DNA of 50,079 bases from Fusobacterium varium (GTDB lineage Bacteria > Fusobacteriota > Fusobacteriia > Fusobacteriales > Fusobacteriaceae). Location: contig JADYUE010000011.1 of the NCBI GenBank assembly GCA_021531615.1, positions 1 through 50,079 of the forward strand. The letters run 5' to 3'. This document shows positions 34,438 to 43,330 of this stretch, piece by piece (position 1 is the stretch's first letter; each line of letters opens with the position of its first letter). The position numbers were made by a program, and so were the translations under genes. Below the pieces are notes generated by a model, which worked only from the letters and a program-made list of their open reading frames with translations, was not told the origin of the DNA and made no database searches.

Positions 34438-34911
34438 TTATTTTTCAAGGAGTACAACACAATATGATTTTACTCCACTTTCATCTCCAGTAAATCCTAA
34501 TTTTTCCTCAGTTGTTGCTTTTACACTAACTTGTTCTATTTCTAATTCTAAAACTTCTGCTATTCTTTTTCTCATAGTTTCTATATATGGTTTTACTTTA
34601 GGTTTTTGCAATACAATTATAGAATCAAGATTGATTATCTTATATCCCTTTGAATATATCAACTCTTTAACTTTACTTAATAATAGCATACTATCTATAT
34701 TTTTATACTGCATATCTGTATCAGGAAAGTGTTGTCCTATATCTCCTAAAGCTAAAGCTCCTAACATTGCATCCATTATTGCATGTACTAAAACATCTCC
34801 ATCAGAGTGTCCCAACACCCCTTTTGTATGAGGTATTTCAACTCCTCCTAATATCAATTTTCTTCCTTCTGTTAAAACATGAACATCATATCCATTACCT
34901 ATTCTTAGCAT
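34438..34911 (-). CDS. ispF: 2-C-methyl-D-erythritol 2,4-cyclodiphosphate synthase IspF
   Basis: 157 residues from the ATG at 34909-34911; an ATG 24 bases earlier overlaps the kinase gene and adds a non-homologous MKDGNSDK, so the shorter form is preferred. It makes MECDP in the MEP isoprenoid pathway. Zinc ligands are in GYDVHVL near residue 6, and the [19 protein letters not shown] motif is near 31-49; [14 protein letters not shown] near the C-terminus is conserved. It is not near other MEP genes. Confidence 0.94.
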   Translation of the reverse strand: MLRIGNGYDVHVLTEGRKLILGGVEIPHTKGVLGHSDGDVLVHAIMDAMLGALALGDIGQHFPDTDMQYKNIDSMLLLSKVKELIYSKGYKIINLDSIIVLQKPKVKPYIETMRKRIAEVLELEIEQVSVKATTEEKLGFTGDESGVKSYCVVLLEK

Positions 34912-34918
34912 TTTATCA

Positions 34919-35914
34919 CTATTCCCATCTTTCATAAATTCTCTTATAAAACTCTAATATTTCATCTTTTGTTACAGTAGAAGTTCCCATTTTACCTACA
35001 ACTACCCCAGCTGCTGTATTAGCTATTTTTGCTGCTTCATGCCAAGAAACTCCAGATGCTGCTGCAAGAGTAAATACAGATATAACTGTATCTCCAGCTC
35101 CTGTTACATCATAAACCTCTTTAGCAAAAGTTGGAATATTTACTATCTTATCCTCAATAAAAAGACTCATTCCCTCTTCACTTCTAGTTAAAAGTAGATT
35201 GTCTAATTTTAATTTTTCCTTTAACTCCTTACCTACTTCTTCCATATTAGTAGCTCTTTCCATTCCTAGACACTCTTTTGCTTCTTTTCTATTTGGTGTC
35301 ATTGAAGTCGCTCCATAATAGTTCATAGCATTTTTAGGTTTAGGATCAACTGTTACTATTTTTCCTCTATCTCTACACATTCTTACTATCTCTTTAGCTA
35401 CCATTGGAGTAAGAACCCCTTTATCATAATCTGAAAGTATTACTGCATCAAGTTCATCTATCTTTGATTCTATATTTCTTAAAAGTGCATATTCTAAAAA
35501 AGTAGATATTGGAGTAATATCTTCCCAATCTATTCTTAAAAGTTGTTGGTTACTTCCAATTATTCTTCTCTTCACTATTGTTGTTCTCTCTTTATCTCTG
35601 ATTAATCCTGAAACATCTATTTTTTTATCAGCAAAAGCTCCTAATAATCTCTCTCCGTTTGCATCATTTCCTATAACTCCAAAACATATTGTTTTAGCTC
35701 CTAAAGATGCTAGGTTATTTACTACGTTAGCTGCTCCTCCTAATACAAATTTTTCCTCTTTTACATTAACTACTGGAACTGGAGCTTCTGGAGATATTCT
35801 CTCAACTGTACCATAGATATAATCATCTAACATCAAATCTCCAACTACTCCTATTTTGATATTTTTAAAATTATCTAGTATTTTTTTTAAATCAAAATCG
35901 TTTTTTACTTCCAT
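34919..35914 (-). CDS. rfaE1: Heptose 7-phosphate kinase (RfaE domain I, PfkB family)
   Basis: 331 residues: only the kinase half of HldE, without the nucleotidyltransferase half. It phosphorylates D-glycero-D-manno-heptose 7-phosphate at C1 for LPS core heptose. [22 protein letters not shown] (quoted in part: [10 protein letters not shown]) near residue 25, [15 protein letters not shown] near 60 and the PfkB signature [15 protein letters not shown] near 265 are present. It lies 16 bases after the secretin gene and just before ispF. RBS AAAGGAGATAAGGT. Confidence 0.9.
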   Translation of the reverse strand: MEVKNDFDLKKILDNFKNIKIGVVGDLMLDDYIYGTVERISPEAPVPVVNVKEEKFVLGGAANVVNNLASLGAKTICFGVIGNDANGERLLGAFADKKIDVSGLIRDKERTTIVKRRIIGSNQQLLRIDWEDITPISTFLEYALLRNIESKIDELDAVILSDYDKGVLTPMVAKEIVRMCRDRGKIVTVDPKPKNAMNYYGATSMTPNRKEAKECLGMERATNMEEVGKELKEKLKLDNLLLTRSEEGMSLFIEDKIVNIPTFAKEVYDVTGAGDTVISVFTLAAASGVSWHEAAKIANTAAGVVVGKMGTSTVTKDEILEFYKRIYERWE

Positions 35915-35930
35915 ACCTTATCTCCTTTTA

Positions 35931-37595
35931 TTAAAATGCAGGATATACTTTTCTATTCTCTAGCTCTTCAACCTGCTTATTTATTTTATTAAATTCCTCT
36001 TCTTTTTCTTCACCTTCTATATCTACCTTTAGTCTTACATAGATATCTGTTTTTTCCTTCTTTATCTCTTTATTCTTAAAAAATACACCTAATACAGGTA
36101 CATCTCCTAAAAGTGGAACTTGACTATTTATATCGTAAGCTGCTGAACGTTTTAGCCCTCCAATAAATATAGTCTCTCCATTTCTCATTTTTACAGTAGT
36201 TTCTATACTTCTTCCTATTTTAGATCCACCATTTGAGTTATATGTTCCTGTATCTTCAGTAATATTTTCATTTTTTATTTTCTTCAGTTTAAAATTACTT
36301 ACTTCTATTTTTACTTTTAAAAAAACAGTATCATTTTCTCCTATTGTAGGTGTTACTTTTAAAATTATCCCTGCTTCTTTAAAAATAGGGGTATATGTAG
36401 TTTTCTCTGTATTATCATTTTCCTGTTTCTCTTCTCCTACAATTACCTCTTCTGTTATTTTAAATTCTCCCTCTGCTCCATCTGTAACCACTATTGAAGG
36501 CATTGCAGTTATAACTAAATCCTGTGTACTTTGTAAAAGATTTAATCCCATTCCTAAAATATCACTACCACTATTAAACTGTCTTATCAAACTTATTCCA
36601 GAGCTCAATACATTTCCTGCTCCCTCTACACTGCTATTCCCCAATATTCCTATATCTGTTCCTGAACTTTTATCTATACTTCCACTTGAACTATATAACC
36701 AATCAAAGCCTAATTCTTCAAAAAGATTTTCTGTTACATCAAAAATTTGAGAAGTTATTCTCACCTGTTTAATATCCCTATCTATATCTTTTATAAAGTC
36801 TTCAACTTCAATTATAATTTTTTCATTCCCTGTTATTACAATAGAATTATTTTTTTCTAAAACAGCTATATCAATTATATCTCCATAAATTTTATTTAAA
36901 ATCTCTTGTATCTCTTTAGAATTTATATTTTTTAACTTTATCTTTTTACTACAAAACTCTTTATAACCTCTCTCTTCCTCTTGTAAGTTACTATTTTGAT
37001 ATATTTTACTACTTCTATTTTTTCTCATCCTTATCTCTATAGTACTCAAATTTTCTACAAGTTTTATAATTTTACTGGTACTTTCATATCCTGCTTTCTC
37101 AAATTTTACCATATAAATTCCAGGTTTCAAATTATTTATAATAAAATTTCCATCATATATAGTTTTAACTGAATCCATAGCCATATCTTTTATAGTAATT
37201 TTTACATTTTCTAGACCTTGATTTTCCTCTTCGTCTAAAACCTGTCCAGCTAAAGAAAACTCTCCTAAATCACCTGTCTTATTCTTAGTCAATACTATTA
37301 TATTAGCCATCTCTTTAAGTTTTAAATCATTTGTCATACATATTGACTCTAAAATATCTTTTAAGTTCTCTCCCTTAGAAAAAAACATATCTAATTTAAT
37401 ATCCTTGCTCTTGTCATCAACAACTATACTTTTCCCTGATTCCTTTGATAAAATAGCTACAACATCAGATAATATCATATCTTTTAACTCTAAATCTTGC
37501 TCTATTTTTATTAAAGTTAAATTATTTTTTCCTGTTTCTCCATTACTATTATAACAAATAAAAAAAATTAATAAAAGTATTAGATATTTTTTCAT
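35931..37595 (-). CDS. Secretin (GspD/PilQ family) with inserted carboxypeptidase-regulatory-like domain
   Basis: 554 residues. Signal peptide (MKKYLILLLIFFICYNSNG), an STN/N0-type domain at about 35-105, a beta-sandwich of carboxypeptidase-regulatory-like type at about 113-192 (LAGQVLDEEENQGLENVKI, NLKPGIYMVKFEKAGY), a NolW/N1 domain at about 217-275 and the secretin barrel at about 370-525 ending in VPLLGDVPVLGVFFKNK. It forms the outer-membrane pore of a pilus or type II system. The inserted domain is unusual for secretins. Its ATG overlaps the previous stop as ATGA. Confidence 0.88.
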   Translation of the reverse strand: MKKYLILLLIFFICYNSNGETGKNNLTLIKIEQDLELKDMILSDVVAILSKESGKSIVVDDKSKDIKLDMFFSKGENLKDILESICMTNDLKLKEMANIIVLTKNKTGDLGEFSLAGQVLDEEENQGLENVKITIKDMAMDSVKTIYDGNFIINNLKPGIYMVKFEKAGYESTSKIIKLVENLSTIEIRMRKNRSSKIYQNSNLQEEERGYKEFCSKKIKLKNINSKEIQEILNKIYGDIIDIAVLEKNNSIVITGNEKIIIEVEDFIKDIDRDIKQVRITSQIFDVTENLFEELGFDWLYSSSGSIDKSSGTDIGILGNSSVEGAGNVLSSGISLIRQFNSGSDILGMGLNLLQSTQDLVITAMPSIVVTDGAEGEFKITEEVIVGEEKQENDNTEKTTYTPIFKEAGIILKVTPTIGENDTVFLKVKIEVSNFKLKKIKNENITEDTGTYNSNGGSKIGRSIETTVKMRNGETIFIGGLKRSAAYDINSQVPLLGDVPVLGVFFKNKEIKKEKTDIYVRLKVDIEGEEKEEEFNKINKQVEELENRKVYPAF

Positions 37596-38413
37596 CTTAT
37601 CTCCCCACTATTTAAATATATTCCATCTTCTTTAATTTTAATTCTATATTTTTTTCCATCTTTTTCTATCTCTTCATTCTCACAAAAAATATTTCTTCCA
37701 CCTTTTTTATATTTTAAAAGTAGATATCTATTTTTATTTAGATTTAAAATCTTTTTCTCTAAAATATCTAATTCATCAAAAGAGATAAAAATTATCTTCT
37801 CTTTAGTTAAGCTTTCTCTCTTTTCTACATCTTTTTCCTCTACCTCTTTTTCTAAAAGATTTAAAATATATCCTGCTATCTTTAACTTAATTTTACTTTC
37901 TTCCTCTTTTATTTCCAAATAAATTGGAGTTTCTACTAAGGAAATTAATTTTTCTCCATTTTCCAGCTCCTGTATAAACTCTTTTATATTTTTTTCTTTT
38001 CCTATTATCTCATAGCTAATATAGGCTTTCCCTTCTGTTTCACCACTCAATTTTTCTACTCTTCCAATTATTTGAGAATATAGATTATATTTTTTTAGTT
38101 TTTCTAATATAGTTTTTTCAAATTCATTTATATTTTTAAAACTTTTGGCTATAATTTTCTCTCTATTATTTTTAAATCTATTTTCTATCTCTTTCTCTTT
38201 TTCAATCTTACTATTATATATCTTCTCTACTATCTCTTTTTCTTTACTAACTTTCTTTAATTTTATTTCAGCCTCTCTAACTGTTTCTCTTTTTAGTTTT
38301 AATTTATTGTATGGAGCTATACAACAAAAATAAAAAAATATTATGTTTAATCCTATTAAAAATACTCCTATTATTTTCTCTTTATTCTCTTGAAAAATAT
38401 TGATATTTATCAT
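37592..38413 (-). CDS. PilO/GspM-like inner-membrane assembly protein
   Basis: 273 residues from the ATG at 38411-38413, preceded by GAGG at 7 bases; a TTG 6 bases earlier is less likely. One membrane helix at about 15-35 (IGVFLIGLNIIFFYFCC), a coiled coil at about 40-75, then a ferredoxin-like domain (KYNLYSQIIGRVEKLSGE) as in PilO/GspM. A lysine/glutamate-rich C-terminal part from about 185 has no match known to me and may replace PilP. The gene order (after PilN-like, before secretin) supports the call. Confidence 0.7.
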   Translation of the reverse strand: MININIFQENKEKIIGVFLIGLNIIFFYFCCIAPYNKLKLKRETVREAEIKLKKVSKEKEIVEKIYNSKIEKEKEIENRFKNNREKIIAKSFKNINEFEKTILEKLKKYNLYSQIIGRVEKLSGETEGKAYISYEIIGKEKNIKEFIQELENGEKLISLVETPIYLEIKEEESKIKLKIAGYILNLLEKEVEEKDVEKRESLTKEKIIFISFDELDILEKKILNLNKNRYLLLKYKKGGRNIFCENEEIEKDGKKYRIKIKEDGIYLNSGEIR

Positions 38414-39603
38414 AAACAAACCTCAACCTCTAATTGAAAATCATAAATTTCATCTTCTCTTTTTATATAATCATGATTTAAGTTTTTAAATTTACTATGT
38501 TCTACTATTTTTTCTTGAAATTTTAATATTTTTTCCTCATTTATACTTTTTCCAAGAATCTTTAACTTATTTGTTTCATTAAGTTCTATATTTAAAATAG
38601 TCACTCCCTTAGGTTTAAACTCATCTAAATTTTTTAATAGAGAACCTAATTTTATATTTTTAAATTCTATTCTCTTTAGCTCTTCCTCTCTTATCTTTTC
38701 TTTCTCTTCTATTTCAATTATTTTCTCTCTTATCTCTTCTATTTCATCTTTATAAACTCCTATATTCTTTTCTAAATCACCTATTTTCTCAACATTTAAA
38801 TTAGAAAAATAGTGAAATATCATTCCCAATAATATTTGTAAAATAAAAACAGTAAAAAAAATTATTATCTTTTTCTTTATTGAACTTCTCATTTTCAAAG
38901 ATTCTAAATATTCTAATGGTAAAAAATCATAATTATAGTTATACTCTATCTCATTTTCTTTCCAATTATTAATCTCTACATCTATATTATCTATCTCCTG
39001 AAAAATCTCTCCTATCTCTCTATCTTTTTCATAAAATGATATCTTCTCAAACTCTGTTAAATCTATTTCTAATAGATCTTGTAAAATCTCTTCTACTTCA
39101 CTTTCTAAAATTTTTTCTTTTTCTATTTCAAGTTCATCTATATTTTTAATTTTTCCATCTTTAAGTTCTATTTTTATCACTTTTTCTTCATCTATATCTA
39201 TAAACAATTCAGCTCTATTTTTATCTATTTCTATACTTCTAAGAAAAAAAGCTGGAACTATCCCAGATATTCTTATCTTCTTTTCCTTTCCCTCTTGAAG
39301 AATCTCTTCAACAATATCTCTTTTTAAAAGAATTATTACTATCTCTTCAAACTCTTCATCTTCTCTTAAAACTATCTCTTTCTCAATATATTCAACAGGA
39401 TTATAATCATCTACTCTCTCTTCTAAAATCTCTTCAATCTCTAATTCTCTCTCTTTTTCATCTAATCCTTTCTCTAAACTTATCTTCTCTATCTTAAAAT
39501 ATCTATTTTCTAGAACAATTATTCCAGATTTTAATTCTCTTTTCATCTCTTCTAAAGTTATATACACTATTTTCTTTTCTGATTTGAATCTATCTTTAAA
39601 CAT
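38410..39603 (-). CDS. GspL/PilN-like assembly protein (cytoplasmic platform fused to PilN-type domain)
   Basis: 397 residues, very rich in Glu, Lys and Ile. The first 240 residues are cytosolic and recall the degenerate actin-like part of GspL or PilM. A single membrane helix lies at about 245-266 (IIIFFTVFILQILLGMIF), followed by a coiled coil and a C-terminal PilN-like domain (LDEFKPKGVTILNIELNET). No separate pilM gene exists here, which supports a fused role. It overlaps the previous gene by 8 bases. Confidence 0.7.
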   Translation of the reverse strand: MFKDRFKSEKKIVYITLEEMKRELKSGIIVLENRYFKIEKISLEKGLDEKERELEIEEILEERVDDYNPVEYIEKEIVLREDEEFEEIVIILLKRDIVEEILQEGKEKKIRISGIVPAFFLRSIEIDKNRAELFIDIDEEKVIKIELKDGKIKNIDELEIEKEKILESEVEEILQDLLEIDLTEFEKISFYEKDREIGEIFQEIDNIDVEINNWKENEIEYNYNYDFLPLEYLESLKMRSSIKKKIIIFFTVFILQILLGMIFHYFSNLNVEKIGDLEKNIGVYKDEIEEIREKIIEIEEKEKIREEELKRIEFKNIKLGSLLKNLDEFKPKGVTILNIELNETNKLKILGKSINEEKILKFQEKIVEHSKFKNLNHDYIKREDEIYDFQLEVEVCL

Positions 39604-40186
39604 ATTTACTCACCATAACTTCCTCTATTTTTTCTAAATCAGGGGTTTCTAAATTTATATTTTGAAATTTATACTCCAATACTACTTTAGCTATAAATTT
39701 TAACTTTATCTCTCTATTCTCAATATTTTTTTCTAATTCTATTTTAAATTGATTTTTTACTCTACCATTTTTTAATATTGTTGTTAATTTGGTGTAGAAA
39801 TTTCCATTTCCTGCTCTATATACCTCTTTTCCCTCATAAAGTATCTTTCTTATTTTATAGCCACCATTACTTATGAGAATTGTTCCAGTTTTATTTTCCC
39901 AAACTCTTTTTACCTCTTTATTTCTTGCAAAGTAATCTAAACTATTTTCAAATTTTCCCTCGTTTATTCCTAAATCTATCTTATAAAGCTCACTATAAAC
40001 TATTGTTTCTATATTTTCTCTTTCAATATTTAATTTTTGTCCCTCTATATAACTTATAATTCTTTTTCCTTTAGAATATACTATTCTATATCCTATAAAA
40101 AGAGTTCCCATTATCAAAGTTATAATAAAAAATACACTTAACATCAGAAAACCTCTTTTTTTACAATTTTCTTCCTTTAAGTGCAT
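39596..40186 (-). CDS. PilX-like pilus assembly protein
   Basis: 196 residues. A short basic leader with KKRGFLMLSVFFIITLIMG resembles the PilX/GspK N-terminal prepilin-type segment (cleavage after Gly), although the Glu at +5 is absent, as is common in PilX/GspK-like minor pilins. The rest is mostly beta-rich and lacks cysteines. The start at 40186 lies inside the preceding gene (26-base overlap); the exact start is uncertain. Function as minor pilin is inferred from position. Confidence 0.6.
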   Translation of the reverse strand: MHLKEENCKKRGFLMLSVFFIITLIMGTLFIGYRIVYSKGKRIISYIEGQKLNIERENIETIVYSELYKIDLGINEGKFENSLDYFARNKEVKRVWENKTGTILISNGGYKIRKILYEGKEVYRAGNGNFYTKLTTILKNGRVKNQFKIELEKNIENREIKLKFIAKVVLEYKFQNINLETPDLEKIEEVMVSKYV

Positions 40187-40751
40187 ACTCTTTCAACTCC
40201 TTTATATAATTTTTTTCTTTTTTTACTTTCATAACTATTTTTATTCCTTTTTTATCTTGCTTAAAATAACCACTTACATAATCAAAAAGAATAAATTCCT
40301 CATTTGTATAGATATTTTTAAATTGGTTGGTGCATTGTGAAACTAAAAAAGTATCCCCTACAAATCTATACATATAATATTTTGAATATATCTTTCCATT
40401 CTTTACACAAGGAATTTCTAAAAATAGCATATTTCCCTCTTCTTTCATATCACTAAAAAAATTCTCATCTAATGATGAAGGCTTAACTCCTACTAATTGA
40501 TATATCCCCTTTCCATTTATCAGTTTTTCTTTTCCTCTATACTCCTCTTCTCCAAAACTACTACTCTCTATCTCCTTAGCTAACATCTCAACTAATCTGG
40601 AGCTATTTCTCTCTATTCTCTCTTGAAAGAGAAAGTTTCCCTCTAATTTTAAAGTCATTCTTAAAATTGAAAAAATCATAGAGAAAAAAAGTAAAATTAA
40701 AGCTAAAGAAATTGTTATCTCAATACTTGTCATTCCCCTATTTTTATTCAT
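40161..40751 (-). CDS. Minor prepilin, PilW/GspJ-like
   Basis: 196 residues. Type IV prepilin leader MNKNRG followed by MTSIEITISLALILLFF, with cleavage after Gly and Glu at +5 for methyl-dependent assembly. Size and position among minor pilin genes suit GspJ or PilW. The start overlaps the previous stop (ATGAATAA). Processed by the peptidase encoded nearby. Confidence 0.75.
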   Translation of the reverse strand: MNKNRGMTSIEITISLALILLFFSMIFSILRMTLKLEGNFLFQERIERNSSRLVEMLAKEIESSSFGEEEYRGKEKLINGKGIYQLVGVKPSSLDENFFSDMKEEGNMLFLEIPCVKNGKIYSKYYMYRFVGDTFLVSQCTNQFKNIYTNEEFILFDYVSGYFKQDKKGIKIVMKVKKEKNYIKELKEYALKGRKL

Positions 40752-41196
40752 AATACTCCTCTATATCTGTTATTAATTTTGTTATTTCAAGTTTTTTATA
40801 TAAAGTTTCATACTCTACTTTTAAACATAAAATATCTTTCTCCTCAACAATAGATCTATTATCCAGTCTCTCTATTTTTACAAAAATTTTCTCCCCTTTT
40901 TTCCCTAAAAATGGAACTTCAATATTTTCTAAAACTCCATTTCCATTTATAAAATAACTATCTTCTAGAAATTCATATCTATATTCTCCTACATAGTTAT
41001 TAAGTTTTTTATATCCTTTGCTCCTAATAGTTTTCTCTACCAGTTCTATATTTTTCATCCCTTTTTCAATAGAATAATATTTTCTATCTATCTCTAATAT
41101 TAATCTATTAAATTCCATAGCAGGTATTATTGCTATAAGAAAAATAGTTATAGAGACAACTATTTCAATATATGTAAATCCATCGTCTTTTTTCAT
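40744..41196 (-). CDS. Minor prepilin, GspI/PilV-like
   Basis: 150 residues from an ATG at 41194-41196 that shares ATGA with the peptidase stop codon; this gives the typical short leader MKKDDG before FTYIEIVVSITIFLIAI (Glu at +5). An ATG 12 bases earlier is possible but lacks a ribosome binding site. Position and size fit GspI/PilV. Confidence 0.75.
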   Translation of the reverse strand: MKKDDGFTYIEIVVSITIFLIAIIPAMEFNRLILEIDRKYYSIEKGMKNIELVEKTIRSKGYKKLNNYVGEYRYEFLEDSYFINGNGVLENIEVPFLGKKGEKIFVKIERLDNRSIVEEKDILCLKVEYETLYKKLEITKLITDIEEYYE

Positions 41197-41645
41197 AATC
41201 TTTTCCATAACACTATATAAAGAGCTAAAATTAAAAATGGTGAGAAAGGCATCTGCATTTCTCTATCTCTATTTTTTATCAAAATAAAAACTCCGTATAC
41301 TCCACCTATTAAAAAAGATAAAAGATAAAAAAAATACAGGTCATAAAAATCTGTATATCCCAATAAATATCCTGTACTAATCATAAATTTTATATCACCA
41401 AAGCCAACAACCTCTTTTTTTAAAAGATCTGAAACATATCCATACAATATAATAAGAGGCAGGGGATATATCCCTGCTCCTATTACACTATTTTCAATAT
41501 CATTTCCCTTGTAAACTATTACTCCTATTAAAAATAAAAAGTTTAATATATTAGGAATATATAATTTTTTTAAATCTATTTTCATTATTAATAGTGTTAA
41601 AATAAACAATAGTATTTCCATTATTATCTCTAATACTCCACCCAT
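41193..41645 (-). CDS. Prepilin peptidase, A24 family, short form
   Basis: 150 residues with about 5-6 membrane segments. The two catalytic aspartates of A24 peptidases are seen in LIMKIDLKKLYIPN near residue 24 and VVGFGDIKFM near 80. It lacks the N-terminal cytoplasmic domain with four cysteines and the methyltransferase region of PilD/GspO, so it resembles TadV/ComC-short forms. It cleaves the leaders of the prepilins encoded around it. The start (41645, AGGAAAG upstream) overlaps the pilin gene; an ATG at 41621 is an alternative. Confidence 0.85.
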   Translation of the reverse strand: MGGVLEIIMEILLFILTLLIMKIDLKKLYIPNILNFLFLIGVIVYKGNDIENSVIGAGIYPLPLIILYGYVSDLLKKEVVGFGDIKFMISTGYLLGYTDFYDLYFFYLLSFLIGGVYGVFILIKNRDREMQMPFSPFLILALYIVLWKRL

Positions 41646-42130
41646 TTTTTCTTTCCTGTTGTATCATATGGTCCTACATCTCCTAGAGGCTTAAACCATA
41701 TATATACCCCATCTCCTTTAACTTTTGAAGTTGTCTCTGGATTTGTAAATGTAAAAGTTACCTCTCCTCCATATTTTATCTCTGCTTTTTTAACCTCTTC
41801 TTCATTTTCTCCAGCCTTACTTCCTCCAATTTCAACTTTACCATCTTTTAATTCAGCTTCTGCTTTAGAATCTAAATAAGGTAATAGATTTTCCATAGCT
41901 TTTTTTATACTCTCTTCACTTTCTGCCTCTTCTAAAGCTGATTTTTCATTTTCTACATAATATAACTCTGAAGCAGTTCTTAAAGCTGTCAATGTAGCTA
42001 CTGCTTTAGCATCCTTTCCCTTAGCTAATTGTTCTCTAACTTTAGGAACAACCAATGTAGATAAAACTCCTACCAATGCAACTGCAATAACCATTTCAAT
42101 CAATGAAAATCCACCATTTTTCATCTTCAT
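41630..42130 (-). CDS. Major prepilin/pseudopilin (GspG/PilA-like)
   Basis: 166 residues from the ATG at 42128-42130, placed 7 bases after GGAGGG. Leader MKMKNGG then FSLIEMVIAVALVGVLSTLVVPKV is a classic type IV N-terminus. The C-terminal part contains GDVGPYDTTGKK and KGDGVYIWFKP, somewhat like the end of GspG. It is the most acidic and best-conserved pilin of the set and the likely main subunit. Confidence 0.83.
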   Translation of the reverse strand: MKMKNGGFSLIEMVIAVALVGVLSTLVVPKVREQLAKGKDAKAVATLTALRTASELYYVENEKSALEEAESEESIKKAMENLLPYLDSKAEAELKDGKVEIGGSKAGENEEEVKKAEIKYGGEVTFTFTNPETTSKVKGDGVYIWFKPLGDVGPYDTTGKKKWVEY

Positions 42131-42151
42131 ACTTCTTCCCTCCATATTTTA

Positions 42152-43330
42152 TTAATATATTAAATTGGACATATTAAAGATAGGCAAATATATTGCTATA
42201 ATTATTATGCTCAAAATTAATCCTAAAACTATTATTAAAATAGGCTCTACTAAAGTTAGTAATTTTTTTATGCTATTTTCTATTCTCTCCTCTTCTAATT
42301 TTGCTATCTGTTCAAATATTTTTATAAGTTCTCCACTCTTTTCTCCCACTACTACTAATTTTCTATATTTTTCTGGAAATAAACTATTTTCTTCCATTAC
42401 TTCACTTAATTGTTGTCCATCAAATAATGATTTTTCTAATCTTTCAATCTCTTTTTTTATAACAGTATTGTCGAAAAAATCTCTTAATAATTTCAAAATA
42501 TCAAGTATTAACATTCCAGAAGAAAGCATAATAGAAATATTTTTAGAAAATCTTATAATATAGTTTCCTATTATAAAATCTCTTACTAAAGGAATCTTTA
42601 ATAACACTCTATCTAAATATTCTTTTGTTCTACTATTACTTTTAATGTTTTTTAAAGAAAAAATTATTATTATTAATATACATATAATTATGAAAATAAT
42701 ACCATAAAAATTCTCACTCACCTTTATTAAAATTCTAGTAAGAAGTGGTAACTCTGTTTTGCTTTCTTCAAAAATTTTAATAAAATTTGGAAAAACAAAG
42801 ATCATTAAAAATGTTAAAATCAAAACTGAAAAAGTTAAAACAATACAAGGATAAAAAGCAACTTCTTTTAATTTTTTTACTACTGCTAATTCCAATTCTA
42901 GATGTTCACAAATTTTTTTTAAATTCTCAACTAAGTTCCCAGAAATATCTCCTAAATTAACCATTCCAACATAAAAATTCCCAAACACCTTCTTGTTTTT
43001 TATAAAAACTTCTCCTATACTATCTCCATTTAAAAGATTTTCTCTCATCTCTTTTAAAATATTTTTAAAAGAACTTTTATACTGCCCCTCTTGAATCTCA
43101 AAAACCTTTATAATACTAATTCCACTTTCTAACATAATTATTATCTCTTTAGTAAAATTTAGTATCTCTATCTTTGAAATTTTCACATTCTCTTTTATTT
43201 CAAAAAATTCTTTTAATCTTAATCTCTCTTTTCTTAAAAAAATTTTCAACTCTTTTTCATCTTTAGCAACTAAGATTCCCTTTCTAAGTTTTCCATATTT
43301 ATCATAAGCTTTATACTTATATTTTCCCAT
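42152..43330 (-). CDS. PilC/GspF-family inner-membrane platform protein
   Basis: 392 residues from the ATG at 43328-43330, which overlaps the ATPase stop as TGATG and has GAGG 8 bases upstream. Two T2SSF domains at about 55-180 and 255-385, with three membrane segments (LTFSVLILTFLMIFVFP; FYGIIFIIICILIIII; C-terminal ILIIVLGLILSIIIIAIYLP). Anchors the pilus base and links to the ATPase. KYKAYDKYGKLRKG at the start is typical. Confidence 0.92.
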   Translation of the reverse strand: MGKYKYKAYDKYGKLRKGILVAKDEKELKIFLRKERLRLKEFFEIKENVKISKIEILNFTKEIIIMLESGISIIKVFEIQEGQYKSSFKNILKEMRENLLNGDSIGEVFIKNKKVFGNFYVGMVNLGDISGNLVENLKKICEHLELELAVVKKLKEVAFYPCIVLTFSVLILTFLMIFVFPNFIKIFEESKTELPLLTRILIKVSENFYGIIFIIICILIIIIFSLKNIKSNSRTKEYLDRVLLKIPLVRDFIIGNYIIRFSKNISIMLSSGMLILDILKLLRDFFDNTVIKKEIERLEKSLFDGQQLSEVMEENSLFPEKYRKLVVVGEKSGELIKIFEQIAKLEEERIENSIKKLLTLVEPILIIVLGLILSIIIIAIYLPIFNMSNLIY

